A stretch of 64,000 nt of DNA, taken from Anticarsia gemmatalis. Taxonomy: Eukaryota > Arthropoda > Insecta > Lepidoptera > Erebidae. Made by a program: the position numbers and the translations under genes. Positions 33,825 to 45,552 of the stretch are shown here, in pieces. The stretch's first letter is position 1. Each line of letters starts with the position of its first letter. The notes below the pieces were generated by a model. It worked only from the letters and a program-made list of their open reading frames with translations. It ran no database searches and was not told where the DNA came from. The stretch lies in NCBI RefSeq assembly GCF_050436995.1, contig NC_134767.1, positions 5,952,001 through 6,016,000 of the forward strand. The letters run 5' to 3'.

Positions 33825-34073
33825 AATAGTGTGTTTAGGCGCCCGTATCCAGTTGCGCTCACCGGTCGGTAAACGATCTGTGGGTTAAGTAAACCTTGGC
33901 GCGGTTATTCCATAGATGGGTGACCGCACAGTGGTATTTGAAGGGCGTCTCCGTGCTTCGGAGGGCACGTAAAAAGGCGGTCCCGGTTGTTGTCAGTCAA
34001 GAAAACGGGCGGCTTGAACAACTTTGACAATATGGTTGACCACTAACCATACGATAAGAAGAAGAATAGTGTG
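33825..34073 (+). mobile_element. 5S rRNA-derived SINE, complete, perfect 9-bp TSD
   Basis: The body is 33834-34064 (231 bp). AATAGTGTG flanks it exactly at 33825-33833 and 34065-34073, a clear target-site duplication. The 5S-like head has CGCCCGTATCCAGTTG (compare CGTCCATACCACGTTG of 5S), CACCGGTCGG, CGATC, the A box GTTAAGTAAAC (33884-33894), GGCGCGGTTATT and an exact C-box core GATGGGTGACCGC (33915-33927). Then follow GCGTCTCCGTGCTTCGGAGG, GGTCCCGGTTGTTG, GGGCGGCTTGAACAAC, CCACTAACCATACGATAAG and a short (GAA)n-like tail. Compared with the 1.0-kb copy it lacks about 24 bases around GTCGTTGAGCCACGTC. The class is SINE3-like (5S-headed); no autonomous partner is in the window. Confidence 0.85.
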
Positions 34074-36329
34074 ACTTAATCTAGTGTCATTGATAAAACT
34101 ATTAGGGGCTCGACACTTTAATCTTGTAAACTACTAGGAATTTAATTTAAATAATATTTGGCTAAGTTACCAATGCACAAATTACATACCCGAGTCTGCA
34201 GTACACAACAGAGACTGACAGAAAACAAAACAAATTATTATCACATTCTTACTTAACAAACAAGAATACTACAACATCTGCTTACTTTTCCTTATACATA
34301 GAATACATAGGTTAAAAGCATTCTTACTCTTATATACCATAGGAAATGTGAAATAGATGTGATGTAATGAATGCACGTAGCAACATAATAAAACAAAACT
34401 AAGTAAATCAACCATTCATTCGTAAGGCCACGGAACTCGGAAACTCAATCAAGGTAATCTTTTGCCAAGATTAGTTAGGAAAACTCGTGTACTTTCTTCC
34501 ATGGACTTTTGTCTCTTTCTTATCTTCCTACCTGGTTCGGATGTCTCTTTCGTACGGTGAACTTCTTCATAAATACTTTCGACTAGCCTTGGCCCATGGT
34601 TTACTCGCGGAATGTTTTGATATAAAAAAACCCTTTCATGGTGTTTACAGCTCAGTCAGTCTGTTTACTTTCAGAACAATCTTAGCTTTTAATCTTTTTA
34701 TTTTAAAATTTAAGTAACTTATTACCTGGTGAAGCAAAAAACATGAATCGTCTTTATTTTCAATTGGTTTTACGTGAGCTATGAAAATGATGTGATGACG
34801 AAGTGCAAATCTTTGCCTGTCTATTGCTATAAAACACAATTAAGATGAAAATTTATTTTTATCGTACACATAGAATAAGTAATTATCACGATAAATTGGT
34901 CTATTTTGGCTATCTTATTGGCTGAAGAAATACTTAAGCTATGCATTCTATAGTGGTCTTAAAAATCACAATGACTAATTTCAATTTTGCGATACAATAA
35001 ACTTGATACATCCAATCCTTAGTAACCGAAACCAAAACTTCGCTAGTTTCAATTAAATCTATTTCATCACCGGATAGAATGTCCACAGTTTCACAGAATA
35101 GTCTGATACGACTTACGAGGCTCTAATGAAAAGGTTGGCAACAAGGTAACGAACTTACACTACACCTCCCGGTACAAGTTCGGACCGTACATAGTTAGCG
35201 GACCTTCAATTTTATTAGAGACAAGGTGAGAATGTTGCGAAGCTTCTCCTGTGTCAGGAAATTCATTAACTTACACATATTGGTCGGTACTAGGCTACTA
35301 GAGGAAGAGGTTTATAGAATAGATAACTTGGTAAAAATACCCAACACCGGGTGTGTAGTGTCATGGACATACATTTCGGTAGGAAAAAGATCTTTTTTAC
35401 TACTCAATGGATTACAGGAGTTTCTTATTATGAAAAGAATAAAGGTCTCGTCAAATTATTAAGTCGTCATTCTGAAGTGTGTGTGTTGTTTGTCTTTATT
35501 TGCATCAAGACCGCTTAAAAACTTGTATAAAATTTGGCAGAGTAATAAAAAAGGGGCAAGATATATGTAGAGATAGTGTATGTTTTTATTAAAACAACAC
35601 AATTGTGCACAAAAGAGTCCGAAAACATAGGCTTGTACTTTTTTATTTAAAAATTTAAACCCCATGAAAAACCGGGAAAACTTTTACATCTCACTCGGAA
35701 CTAAATACGTAATATTACATCACATGTTTCGTAGAAAACCATCTGCGTTGCCGCAGTTAGGGAATTCACGAAACATCACCTATTCCCAGAAACGGCTGGA
35801 AAAAATTCTCTTTAAAAATTTTGCTTTTGCTCACAAAAACTGGACATTTTCATGAATATCGAGTGACTATACAAAAGTAGGACAGTACGGGACAAACACG
35901 GCGCTGATTAAACTGCGGCCGAGGCGAGGCTAACTCGTTTGCGTTAACGCGATGTTGTGGTCATCCTAATGTTTGAATCGTATAGTTATGAAAGTTCAAT
36001 ATGCGTGTAAATGGATAATTAGGCGCTGGGTTTACAATTTCGTTGCACTTTATGTGACAATGTTGGTGAATATATGACGGGCGTTCATTGCTGATATACT
36101 AGCGCTTTAGGCAAACGATTGCAAAGGCATAAGTGCCAATGCAATGGGATGTATTCTTTTTTATAGTGTAATCTTTATTCTGATTCATTGATGACTAAAG
36201 ATAAAGATAAATATAAGTTTATTGCATAACTGTGTACATAGGATGATAAAATTGATTACTACATGATAAATAATATAATTGTGATTATGTATCATAGTAA
36301 CAGTAATTAAGAAATCAGCAGCAAGTTTC
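34074..36329. other. no gene recognised
   Basis: 2.2 kb without a recognised repeat. Frames at 34487-34717, 35226-35462 and 35664-35855 are short and lack domains. A CpG-rich patch lies at 35898-35955 (GCGGCCGAGGCGAGGC, TGCGTTAACGCGA). An AAAGATAAAGATAAA run is at 36196-36212. Confidence 0.4.
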
Positions 36330-36445
36330 TATACCGTGAATGACCGTGTACCTGGTACATGACAATAGGATCGCCCCCTATTACATGGAACTGACATTGT
36401 GATTGGTGAAACGCGAGTGTATATCTTACGCCTCTGCAGGCTACA
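36330..36445 (+). mobile_element. body fragment of SINE family B
   Basis: ACCGTGTACCTGGTACATG, ACAATAGGATCGCCCCCTAT, TACATGGAACTGACATTG, TGGTGAAACGCGAGTGTA, ATCTTACGCCTCTGC. This is the body order of family B (13123-13361), without the tRNA-like head. Confidence 0.65.
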
Positions 36446-36978
36446 TCATCAAGTAAAACAGGCATTATGTACATATATGTATGTATGTCTGTCTACCAAA
36501 GTACGCGGTCAATGCCGCGCTAGTTACGCTAGGGGTCGCCTGATATTTAAAACACTGACAGACTGCGTAGGAGACAATAAACTATCGTCGTAATACACAT
36601 TTTAATATTTTTCAAACACTTTTTAGAACTTGCTTGGCTATTAACAATGTCTAATACTATAATTGTCTCCAAAGTCAAAGAACAGAATACATAAAAGTAC
36701 ACGGTCAAAGAGAAATTCGTCCTTCAAATGCCTTCAATAACTTTAGCAAAAGGTTAGAGAACAATAAATTTACCACTCCCACATAGTTTCAACTAAAAAT
36801 TATACCTTTGCACCGAGTTTGTAAAGAGAATGCTATCTGCCTATTATCACTGCAGTAATCTTGCAAACGGCTAACGTTCCACGTCGATGGCAAAAGTTAA
36901 CCCGACCAATGTAGGTAGGTTAACAAACGCGACCAAAGTCTCTCAAATAAGCCGGGTATTAAATATTACTGCATAATT
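36446..36978. other. no feature seen
   Basis: A short ATGTATGT run is at 36478-36487; nothing else. Confidence 0.35.
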
Positions 36979-37060
36979 CTGCCTCGCTGGCTTAGTGATA
37001 AGGATAATGAACATTTCGCATTTGAAACCGCTAGCGTGTGAGGTTTCATAATTCTGTGGA
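36979..37060 (+). mobile_element. degenerate tRNA-derived SINE head
   Basis: TGCCTCGCTGGCTTAGTGATAA (A-box side) and GTGTGAGGTTTCATAATTC (broken B box) are spaced like a tRNA. Aged, no clear body. Confidence 0.45.
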
Positions 37061-39464
37061 AGTTTTCAAAGTAATGTCACAGTGTCGTGTGCAGTGCACC
37101 AATGTGCTAATAATTTAGCATCGAATATGCTTTGAAGCAGACAACGTACAAAAATTCTTATTTATACATAGCAGACATTTGTTACATCATAAGTTGACTC
37201 CTGCAAGTCTGCACGACTTAATTTTTTTAAATTAAGCACCTCAGGGATTTGGTTTTGTAAAAAAATATCTATAGGTAATAAATTATTTATACTATTTAAT
37301 GTTCTTTGGGGTTTAAAACTATTTACATTTAAAGTTTTATAAGGAACGAGACAATGGTAAATCTAACCCCAGAAACTATACATACATACTTGTAAATAGG
37401 CAGACTTGCGTATCTATTATTTGAACTGAAACTTTTGGTAAAAAGCTTTAATTTTTTAAATATTTTTAAGCTGAAGAAATCCTATTATATGCACTACTAA
37501 AATCCCCTCGGCTTAGTCATTTGTAACAATTGTTGCCGCGCCCGCGTTGTGGGTAAAGACAATGCACCGCACAACTCACGCGTTGCAAACGACTCAACGC
37601 ACTCCCGCTCTGTGTGATTCACGCTAAATTAAATCACTGAGTACACTGTGGTATAAATGTGGAATATGCATACAAAACGAACATTCAATATATTCCTGTT
37701 TGATTGTTCTTTGCTGTTTCTGTAAGCCTCAATAAGCCTGTGGCTCTGTATATAAAAAAAAAGATTAAAAGAATAAAAATCCCAACTTAGATTTTTAAAG
37801 GATAGTTCGGTTATAGTTACGGTTTTTAAAACGGTATTTTTCGGTACAAACATTCTGAAAAATTCGACAGATTTTATACCAGATTTTACGATCGCCTATG
37901 GTGCAAGTCAAATATTCCAAACAGTGAATTGATGTCTAGGATAGTTTCATAGAAAAATGCTGCGTCTTTAAAATTTGGACTGTGTACTGATATAAGGCAT
38001 TGAGATAATGACTCACAACTTATTTTTATACAAAAACATAATATGTCAATATTTTATGCTGTAAATCTTGTATTATAAATTAATCCGAGTTCAAAATAAA
38101 AAACATCCTTTATTATTTTGACCGCAAACTTCCCTAGGCCTACAAATATATCTAGTATTTTAAGGCGAGCATCATGATCAAACAATTCAAGATATTGCTA
38201 TTTTTAAACTCAACTCAAAGTCCGAACATCTCTCTTGCAAATAGTTTTTGAATTACGAGCTTACTCTCACTGGCGGCACCTTTCTACTTCCTAGTTTTCG
38301 CTTAGTTTCAAGTGTACTTTAGATATTTCGAGAGCGATAAGTCCTTGAGTTCTCGCTTCACGATACTGTAAGGGTTCCACCACCTTTCACCTTTTTCTTT
38401 TATTTGGGATTGTTTTATTTTAAGACGTGTGTTTTGAGTGATGTACTTTAGTGAAAACGGTTGGTTTAGGTTTTCTTTTCAGATGTTTTGAGCTAGTGTG
38501 TTATTATAAAATTCAGGGTAATAGTGCAATGGCTGCGACTCGTGCTATATTATTATATTGTTTTATAGGTATTAGCTGGTTGTTTAATCTGAAGCGATAA
38601 ACAACCTACAGTAGAAATAGTCACATCGATAGGACCAAACATCTCCTGGGAAAAGGGTACTGAGTTGTGACCATGTGTTACCACTTACCTCAACGTGTAT
38701 TGAGACCTCGATGACCTCGACATGAAAATTCTGGCTAGCAACAGTACTAATGCATAGATAGAACTAACAGTCAACACTTTAGTGTCGACCGATTTTCATT
38801 TCCCGTGTCTTGACATTTTAAGCACTCGATGTTAGCAGAACATCACCGCAATCTCAGAATAATTGATGTTTTTTGTTACTTACGTTAATTATGTTTTATG
38901 TTTAAAATACATAATACGCTTCCACTTAACCAACAAAACAGACTTATTCTAAAACCTAACACAAAACATTTCAACTGAAACAATAATTCCATTCATCAAA
39001 TGACAATTTGCAGTTTTAGTTAAAACAATACGGTGTTAATCCTGTTAATGGTGGTGCAGTAAGCGTAATAAGCCTTCGATAGAGCCTTTATTGTGATTGT
39101 CCGCAGGCGGGAAACAGACACGTTCCGCTGCGTTGGACTCCACAATCATATTAGCTTTAATTGTGCTGTTGAAAAAACATTTAGCACTTATTTATTTAAT
39201 AGCAAAGGTCTGTTTTATCTTTTGGACATAAGTCCAGCTTTTGAGAGTGAATGCCTTTCGGTGGGTTTCAATAAATTCATGCACGTAACTTCGCTTTAAT
39301 TTAGTTTATATGATAAAAAGTTTCTCTATCGACGAATCTAGAGTTATTTTTGTGGTTATGCCACATAACCTAACATATGACTCGAAAAAAAATAGTAAAG
39401 CGTATCAAGCAGTGAGTTACTACGCACTGTAGGTATAGCTAATAATAATGCCTTAATTCCCTAT
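37061..39464. other. no gene; GC-rich patch 37535-37615
   Basis: GTTGCCGCGCCCGCGTTGTG, GCACCGCACAACTCACGCG, CAACGCACTCCCGCTC form an 80-bp GC-rich patch, the strongest of this interval. It could be a core promoter or regulatory site; no exon is visible. The 37629-37853 and 39093-39299 frames are unsupported. Confidence 0.4.
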
Positions 39465-39560
39465 CTCCGGGAAAGTCACTAACCATTTTTTGACAGAAAA
39501 ACGAAGACGTCTGCGCGGCAGTTACATAAACTAACGACAGCGCCACAGAAGCAGTCAAGA
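39465..39560 (-). mobile_element. degenerate SINE head
   Basis: GTCTGCGCGGCAGTTACATAA then AACGACAGCGCCACAG resembles the antisense head at 14230-14260. The B box is not readable. Confidence 0.35.
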
Positions 39561-40267
39561 TGTAAGCTGAACATGAATAACATTCTAATATGTGAGCGTG
39601 AGCGTGACATAGATTCGTACCATCAAGCCTAACTAGAACCAACAAATTCAAAGCAACAAACCCTCGCCAAGAAACAAAGCCGAACTAATATGCCTCCTTC
39701 ATAACAAGATTCTCAGATAAAATATTAGCTTCCACCTTCAACGAGATGAGACTGGGTAGAAACGAATTCGGGACAAATTTGAATAATACATGCAGTACAC
39801 GTGGCTTTATGGCTGCGTATTGAGGGTGATGACGTCACGAAGCTTCAAGGTTTGTATGTATTGCTATTTTTGTTGGCAATACATAGAGTTTGCTTGGGAG
39901 ATATTATTTTGCATAAACAGTCTTATGGAGTAATTCGTTAAATTAAATTACAGTTAGAAATGCAAAGTCTCATACTAGCACTTGTTATCAGAATGACGTT
40001 AACTTGAGATCTCTTCCTCATTTTGGAAGAAGACACTTGCCTAGTTGTAAAGCAGCAAAGGGTTTACTTTTTTTCATTCAAACTAATGTTATGCATACAA
40101 AAACAAGACGTGAATTTGCTGATAGCAGTTATGAGTTCTCACATGGAGCTTGCTTGGAATCAATCTTTACTGCTTCTGAAATATTTGTATTTAAATAAAA
40201 TATGCCCAGCATGTATTTTTTCTTTTTACGCTTTCAATAAAACACCCTCGCTACAATTTTATCCTGT
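39561..40267. other. no gene; two overlapping open frames
   Basis: Frames at 40004-40198 and 40023-40304 overlap in different phases. The longer runs into the element at 40268, so it is a chance frame. Confidence 0.45.
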
Positions 40268-40618
40268 ACTAGCTGACCCGCGCAACTTCGCTTGCGTCAC
40301 ATAAGAGAGAATGGGTCAAAATTGTCCCCGTTTTTGTAACATTTTTCACCCTTACTCTGCTCTTATTGGTAGTAGCGTGATGATATATAGCCTATAACCT
40401 TCCTCGATAAATGGACTATCTAACACTGAAAGAATTTTTCAAATCGGACCAGTAGTTCCTGAGATTAGCGCGTTCAAACAAACAAACAAACAAACAAACA
40501 AACAAACTCTTCAGCTTTATAATATTATTATAAATATTATAAATTATAAATTATAAATTATAAATTATAATTATAATTATAATTATAATTATAACAATAG
40601 TATAGATTAGAAAATTCG
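40268..40618 (+). mobile_element. (CAAA)n-bearing element, copy 1
   Basis: It starts ACTAGCTGACCCGCGCAACT, then CCCCGTTTTTGTAACATTTT, TATAGCCTATAACCTTCC, TCGATAAATGGACTATC, AACACTGAAAGAATTTTTC, AAATCGGACCAGTAGTTCC, GAGATTAGCGCGTTC, eight CAAA units (40475-40506), CTCTTCAGCTTTATAAT, and it ends AGTATAGAT. The tail here is greatly expanded by AT repeats (40517-40600). It is non-coding. I take it as a short non-autonomous or 3' non-LTR-type element; the class is unresolved. It is closely similar to 41169-41434 and 54188-54453. Confidence 0.8.
40517..40600 (+). repeat. AT microsatellite (AAATTAT then ATAATT units)
   Basis: Four or so AAATTAT units followed by about six ATAATT units. It sits between the CAGCTTTATAAT block and the AGTATAGAT end of the element, so it is an expanded tail, absent in the sister copies. 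Confidence 0.85.
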
Positions 40619-40989
40619 TACCAAACATTTCACCTTACGACTTATGTATCGAATACTAAAAACACGAAATCGCTTAAATTTCTAAAAGAGTAACTCCGAT
40701 GTCGCGAATATTCCGCTTCTAAGTAACGTAGAGGGGAAAAATAAAGCGCCTTAAGGGTCTCTAATGTACGTCTTGATTCTTTAGAAACGATGGGGATGCA
40801 ATCTTCGGTAAAATGTCGACCATCTATTAGGTAAAGGAGTTGGTTAAGTACCTCTCTGCATTGTGTTTCGAAGGTGTTTGGAAGAAATAGGGAGTGCGGT
40901 AATACTCGTAAATAAACTTGTTAGTATGCGTTTATATTGTTTCCTATTTTTAGGGTAATGTACGTTGTTTTAATATTTTGAGGGATATT
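40619..40989. other. no feature seen
   Basis: Short interval between repeats; nothing recognised. Confidence 0.35.
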
Positions 40990-41168
40990 ATGAACTGCAC
41001 GTTTGGCGCAGTGGAATAAGTGGTTACCTAGTCGCAACAACCGTAGCGCCGCGTGTGGTGGGTTCGAATCCCAGCCGGGACAAAATCTTTGTGTGATGAG
41101 CACGAGTATTTGTTCTAAGCCTGGATGTTAATTTATCTATATAAGTATGTATTTAGTAGTATTTAAGT
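40990..41168 (+). mobile_element. tRNA-derived SINE (family C), 5' part
   Basis: TTTGGCGCAGTGGAATAAGTGG (A box), then GTGGGTTCGAATCCCAGCC (intact B box near 41048), GGGACAAAATCTTTG, TGATGAGCACGAGTATTTG, TTCTAAGCCTGG, TATCTATATAAGTATG. The SINE is cut at 41168 by the insertion 41169-41434 and resumes at 41435. The frame 40921-41103 (-) is its reverse and not a gene. Confidence 0.85.
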
Positions 41169-41434
41169 ACTAGCTGACCCGCGCAACTTCGCTTGCGTCA
41201 CCTTAGAGAATGCGTCAAAATTTTCCCCGTTTTTGTAACATTTTTCGTTGCTTCTCCGCTCCTAATGACCTTAGCGTGATGTTATATAGCCTATAGCCTT
41301 CCTCGATAAATGAGCTATCTAACACTGAAAGAATTTTTCAAATCGGACCAGTAGTTCTTGAGATTAGCGCGTTCAAACAAACAAACAAACAAACAAACAA
41401 ACAAACTCTTCAGCTTTATTATATTAGTATAGAT
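41169..41434 (+). mobile_element. (CAAA)n-bearing element, copy 2, nested in SINE C
   Basis: Same order as copy 1, from ACTAGCTGACCCGCGCAACT to AGTATAGAT, with eight CAAA units at 41374-41405 and no AT expansion. The two pieces of SINE family C on either side show that this is an insertion with these exact limits, give or take a few bases. Length 266 bp. Confidence 0.85.
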
Positions 41435-41525
41435 GTTTATCAGTTATTTAGCTACCATAGTACAATCTCTGCTTAGTTTGGAATCAAATGACCGTGTGTG
41501 AGTTATCCAATAATATTTATTTATT
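41435..41525 (+). mobile_element. tRNA-derived SINE (family C), 3' part
   Basis: TTATCAGTTATTTAGCTACC, ATAGTACAATCTCTGCTTAG, TTTGGAATCAAATGACCGTG, TGTGAGTTATCC, then a (TTTA)n-like tail. I recognise this as the end of the SINE body that begins at 40990. Confidence 0.75.
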
Positions 41526-43384
41526 TACATTAGATTGAAGAGGACTATCTATCTCTGTCGAGTATTGAGTAAGTATTAAGAAAATTAGTAAGTGCCTGAA
41601 ATTAAAGCGAGAGATAAAAACAGTGTTACAGGTAGTTTTAGATGCTTTTTCCAAAATATTTACAGCACAGAGCAATACTAACACCAAATTAGATTTTGAT
41701 TAGCTCTATCTATTTAAAAAAATGACTTTACACTGACGGACGGTAAAATATTCAACTACCAAAAAAATTAAGTATTTGCTTTAGTAGTTACTATATAAAT
41801 TCACATTGACAAACTGACTACATCCTCTGCATCTGCAATATGAAATGACCTACTACTCTACTTAGAAGCAAACTTCGAAGTAACATTACATCCAAAACAT
41901 GAAAGCAATATAACCTACGCCTTATATACCTTCAACTTTGATTATTACATTACATTTAACGGAGCTGAGTTTTAAGTGTTCAAGAAAGGGTAGATAATAA
42001 TTACCTTTGTACAAAGATTGGCTATAGCTTCGGGCTTTATTGTACTTAAATAATTTTACAGGGAAGTATCGCTCGCGTGGTTTCGTATATATATTTACAG
42101 GCACCCCTATTAGTTGAAGATTGTTTTAAAGATAAGGGGTCGAAAGTACCAGAAATACACCTTGCACTAAACGACTGTAATCTTGATAAACAAACGCCTC
42201 ATGAAAATGTTATAGCAATTTACGTATTTAATTTACTTCTGAAAATAATTGCTCTTAATAAACTTCTAGGCGTTTCTTAGTATTTACATTAAAAAAAACT
42301 TTATTTATTGAAAATAAAGAATGAAGCCGGTATAAGGTCTAAAAATGTTTAACGTTTTAAATTACAACAGTGATAAATATCCCAGCCTTAATTTTATCTA
42401 AAAAATAAGGCTTTACTAACACACCCATGTACGAGTAGATTGAATTTTTAATAATTTATTTGGAGAGCATCTCGTAAGATTCAGTGAGGCTGTATCTGAA
42501 GAGGCTTTCCAATTAGGCCAGGTATCTCAAGCTGCCGATGGATAAAGATTGTCATTCCAATACCGAGCTATTGGTTTTGATAGAGTCGCATCTTGCACTG
42601 ATGAGTAGTTTCAAGTGATGATTACATTTTGGAGTTTCATTATTCGTTTGAAGTCGTATTTTATGTACTCGCGTTAATTTAAAAAGGATTTCTAATCTTG
42701 AGAAAAATAAAGGCGTAAATTTTATACGAATCGTGTTATAGACGTACGTGGTGGTGTTAGAGATAGTGATTTTCGTTTCAATTCCATTTTGTGGAAACGT
42801 AGAAAAAAGGAAAGGAAAATAATATGTCTTTGGTTAAATTGTGAATTAAGTTTTATACTTGAATTAATTGCACTTCACCGGATACTTTCATGATTATTTT
42901 CTAGCCTGTATAGTTCCACTTTATACATACCTCTTATATTTATCACAAAACTCCTGTAGAAAAGCAAAGAATACCAGCGTTCTTGCCAGTGATATAACAA
43001 CTTGTATATGTACGAAATCACTGAAACACGTATGAAAGTACTTTCATACACAGTCTCATAAACGTAAACTAGCAAACTCTATTATCGAGCCTTCACATAT
43101 CCTCGCGAGTATTGATCGTAATATATTTATAGAGGAAAACTTTCCCATCTAAAAGTTATCTGTACGTACAACAAATCTTTTGCCGCATTACTTATAAACC
43201 TGATAAGGAAAATCAAAGACTTGGGATCTACTGAGACCTCCTATATTTATAAGGACCCAAGGAATAAAATATTTTAGATTTCCTTGTCACATTGCCCGAT
43301 TTGATGGCCAGAATCCCGTCTACCGCAGCAAATTTTCCTCAACTTGTGACAATTGTTTTATTTTCTCTAGCACAACTTTAATAG
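41526..43384. other. no gene recognised
   Basis: 1.9 kb of AT-rich DNA. Frames at 41922-42104, 42077-42280 and 42875-43075 lack domains. Confidence 0.4.
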
Positions 43385-43535
43385 TCGACTGCGTCGAGTA
43401 TCAAGAGTTTGAAATTTAAATTGTACTGAAGATTTAGTTCACATGGCACCCGCCAGAGGCGCTGATCAGATTACGCAGGTACACAAATGATCGATATCTA
43501 GCCAGTAGTCGACCGTCGATAGTAGTACACCTCCC
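43385..43535 (+). mobile_element. MITE-like family M copy 8
   Basis: GTCGACTGCGTCGAGTATCA, AGAGTTTGAAATTTAAATTG, TTCACATGGCACCCGCCAG, AGGCGCTGATCAGATTACG, CGATATCTAGCCAGTAGTCG, ACCGTCGATAGTAG. Both termini are worn away. Confidence 0.8.
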
Positions 43536-44132
43536 CTCTACGTCCTTTAGGAAATAGTCAGTTTGGAAAAAATATTCTCTAGTTAAATAAGAATACAATA
43601 ATTTCCTTATAGAGTTTTAAGTGACTATGCAAAATATTCAAACTTGCTTTTTATCTTTCTATTTTCTTCAAGACAACGCTACGAAAGAAGGAAATACTAA
43701 ATCTTCAACAGCAGTCAAGAATTTGTATGCAAATTTCTGATAAAAACACTATCAAACTGAAATATTTCACGTTCAGCACCAAATAGCTTCAAAGTCAAAG
43801 TCAAATGAACTCTCGAAGGAGGAAATAAAACTTTTTGTCCTCCCTAACCTTTATCAGACCTTAAAGCTTGGTATAAATTTTATATGTGTCGAGTGAAGCC
43901 TCCCTGATAGGGGACTGACGACAGGTGGCCTCAATATTAATAGATATAGTTACTTGATACGGGTTGCTGAAGACATCAGCAGAAGGAAAATGTCCAAAAC
44001 TTATAAATGAGCTCAGCTAAATCAATAATAAATCGTAAATCTCTCTCGCTCTCCTTTGTTCTATGGGTATAATCAATATGGTGTTGTAAAAACTTGCTTT
44101 TCGCAACCACACCATACAGCTCAACTGATGAA
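43536..44132. other. no feature seen
   Basis: AT-rich between two family M copies; nothing recognised. Confidence 0.35.
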
Positions 44133-44315
44133 CTGTAGCGCGATTCTTTATCGATATCGTGTATCGAGATAATCGATAGTACCTAAACTCTTCAGTTACA
44201 TTTAAATGTGTAGCAAAAATAGTTCCTACGGCGCCCGCTTGAGACGCTGATCCGATTTTAATATAAAAATTCTAGATATGCCTAGTTATCGATTGTTAAT
44301 GATATCGCACTATTG
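44133..44315 (+). mobile_element. MITE-like family M copy 9, both ends visible
   Basis: The 5' end CTGTAGCGCGATTC and 3' end GATATCGCACTATTG are imperfect terminal inverted repeats. The core has AAAATAGTTCCTACGGCGCCC and GCTTGAGACGCTGATCCG, then AGTTATCGATTG. Length about 183 bp. Confidence 0.8.
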
Positions 44316-45419
44316 GTCATTGTTAACTGTAACTGTTATTCTTGTAAAAGAATATGTTTGATTCTCAAGGATCTAAGTCTTTACAAGACATTATTTTACT
44401 ACTTTTATCTGTATACTTGTTGTACTGAGTTTCACCTAGTCCCGGTGCAAAGTTGGTTTTTACAAGGTTTTATCTTTGCAAATGCAGCAGGAATAAATTG
44501 TACCCCACAATATACGATCTTCTGCAACATAGAATAGCCTTTCACGTATAAAGTATATTGCTAAGAAGGTTCAGTGTGTTGACGTAAAATAAATATTGTT
44601 TGCGGAAACGTTGTTCTCAGATTATATGAATTTTGTATTAGACAAAGTTTTGGAAGAAACCACGAGATGAGACTTTAGTTGAGACTTTTAGAGAGTAGGT
44701 AACTTAGATATTAGAAATTTGGCAATTTTTCTCAGATTCCGGCACGATTTTCCTATGAAAAAAAAACTGGGAAACCCTTTTTTCGTATGTTTTACGTGTT
44801 GTGTGTATTTTTCTGGCTTAATATTATATTAAATTGTGAATGCGAAAGTTTATTTCTATCTTACGATTGCACAGCTACATTTTTAAACCAATATGGCAGC
44901 AAAGGGAATCAAGTGACAAAAATGGCTAGTCTTCTTTCAAAAATTAACCCTTAAGTGCCTAAAACTAGGGGATAAAATTTTGTGTAACAGCAAAAAATTA
45001 TTTTTACTAGATTTACAAACACGTTCGCGGAAAAACTCGTAAGTGGCAAGACGAATAAATTGTAAATATGGCAATGAAAATCCAAATATTGAAGGTCAGA
45101 TATAAATCAAACTCAGCGTTTAGGCGAAGTGGATCGAACTGAAATCCATTTACTGGCCCTATTCGAGGTCATAAAAAACGTGAAAATATATCACAAGTAT
45201 TGGACTGTACCAATATTATGTTTCAGACTATTTCATTCTTTCTTAGGTACATAAATAAGTTTTCCTTTTTCTTGAAAGACATAAATTTTGTATTTATAAC
45301 GCGTATCGTGTTTATTTGGTACGAGGTATTGTGTAAATGTTTTTATGATATTGATGAGTTAGTTTCCCCAGTAATGTTCTGTTTGACAAATCACTTCTTG
45401 TCTACAGTTCGTGTAATAT
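44316..45419. other. no gene; non-LTR tail scrap near 44818-44880
   Basis: TTAATATTATATTAAATTGT then GAATGCGAAAGTTTATTTC is an antisense tail of the non-LTR families. The rest is AT-rich. Confidence 0.4.
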
Positions 45420-45552
45420 TCGTAGCTCGATTATTTTACCATCATCTGCTCAGTGCCTCTAGCGGGCGCCTCAAGAACTACTTTCCAGAATGTCAACCTC
45501 TCGCGTTTGACTTTAAAAATAGACAGTACCGGCTAAAGCAAATCGTGTTATC
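45420..45552 (-). mobile_element. MITE-like family M copy 10
   Basis: Left end CGTAGCTCGATTATTTTACC, core CAGTGCCTCTAGCGGGCGCC, then GTCAACCTCTCGCG, ACAGTACCGGC, and right end AAATCGTGTTATC. The 138-codon frame at 45200-45616 runs across it and is not a gene. Confidence 0.8.

Noticed and set aside
38690..38850. Further family M copy, from ACCTCGATGACCTCGAC and TTGACATTTTAAGC
   Set aside because: Only isolated words fit; the order and the GAGGCGCTGATCAG centre are missing.
40023..40304. 93-codon open frame (+)
   Set aside because: Overlaps another frame in a different phase and ends inside the (CAAA)n element; no domain.
40475..40506. CRISPR array or functional satellite from the regular (CAAA)n and octamer repeats
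   Set aside because: These are simple repeats inside mobile elements in eukaryotic DNA; no spacers are present.
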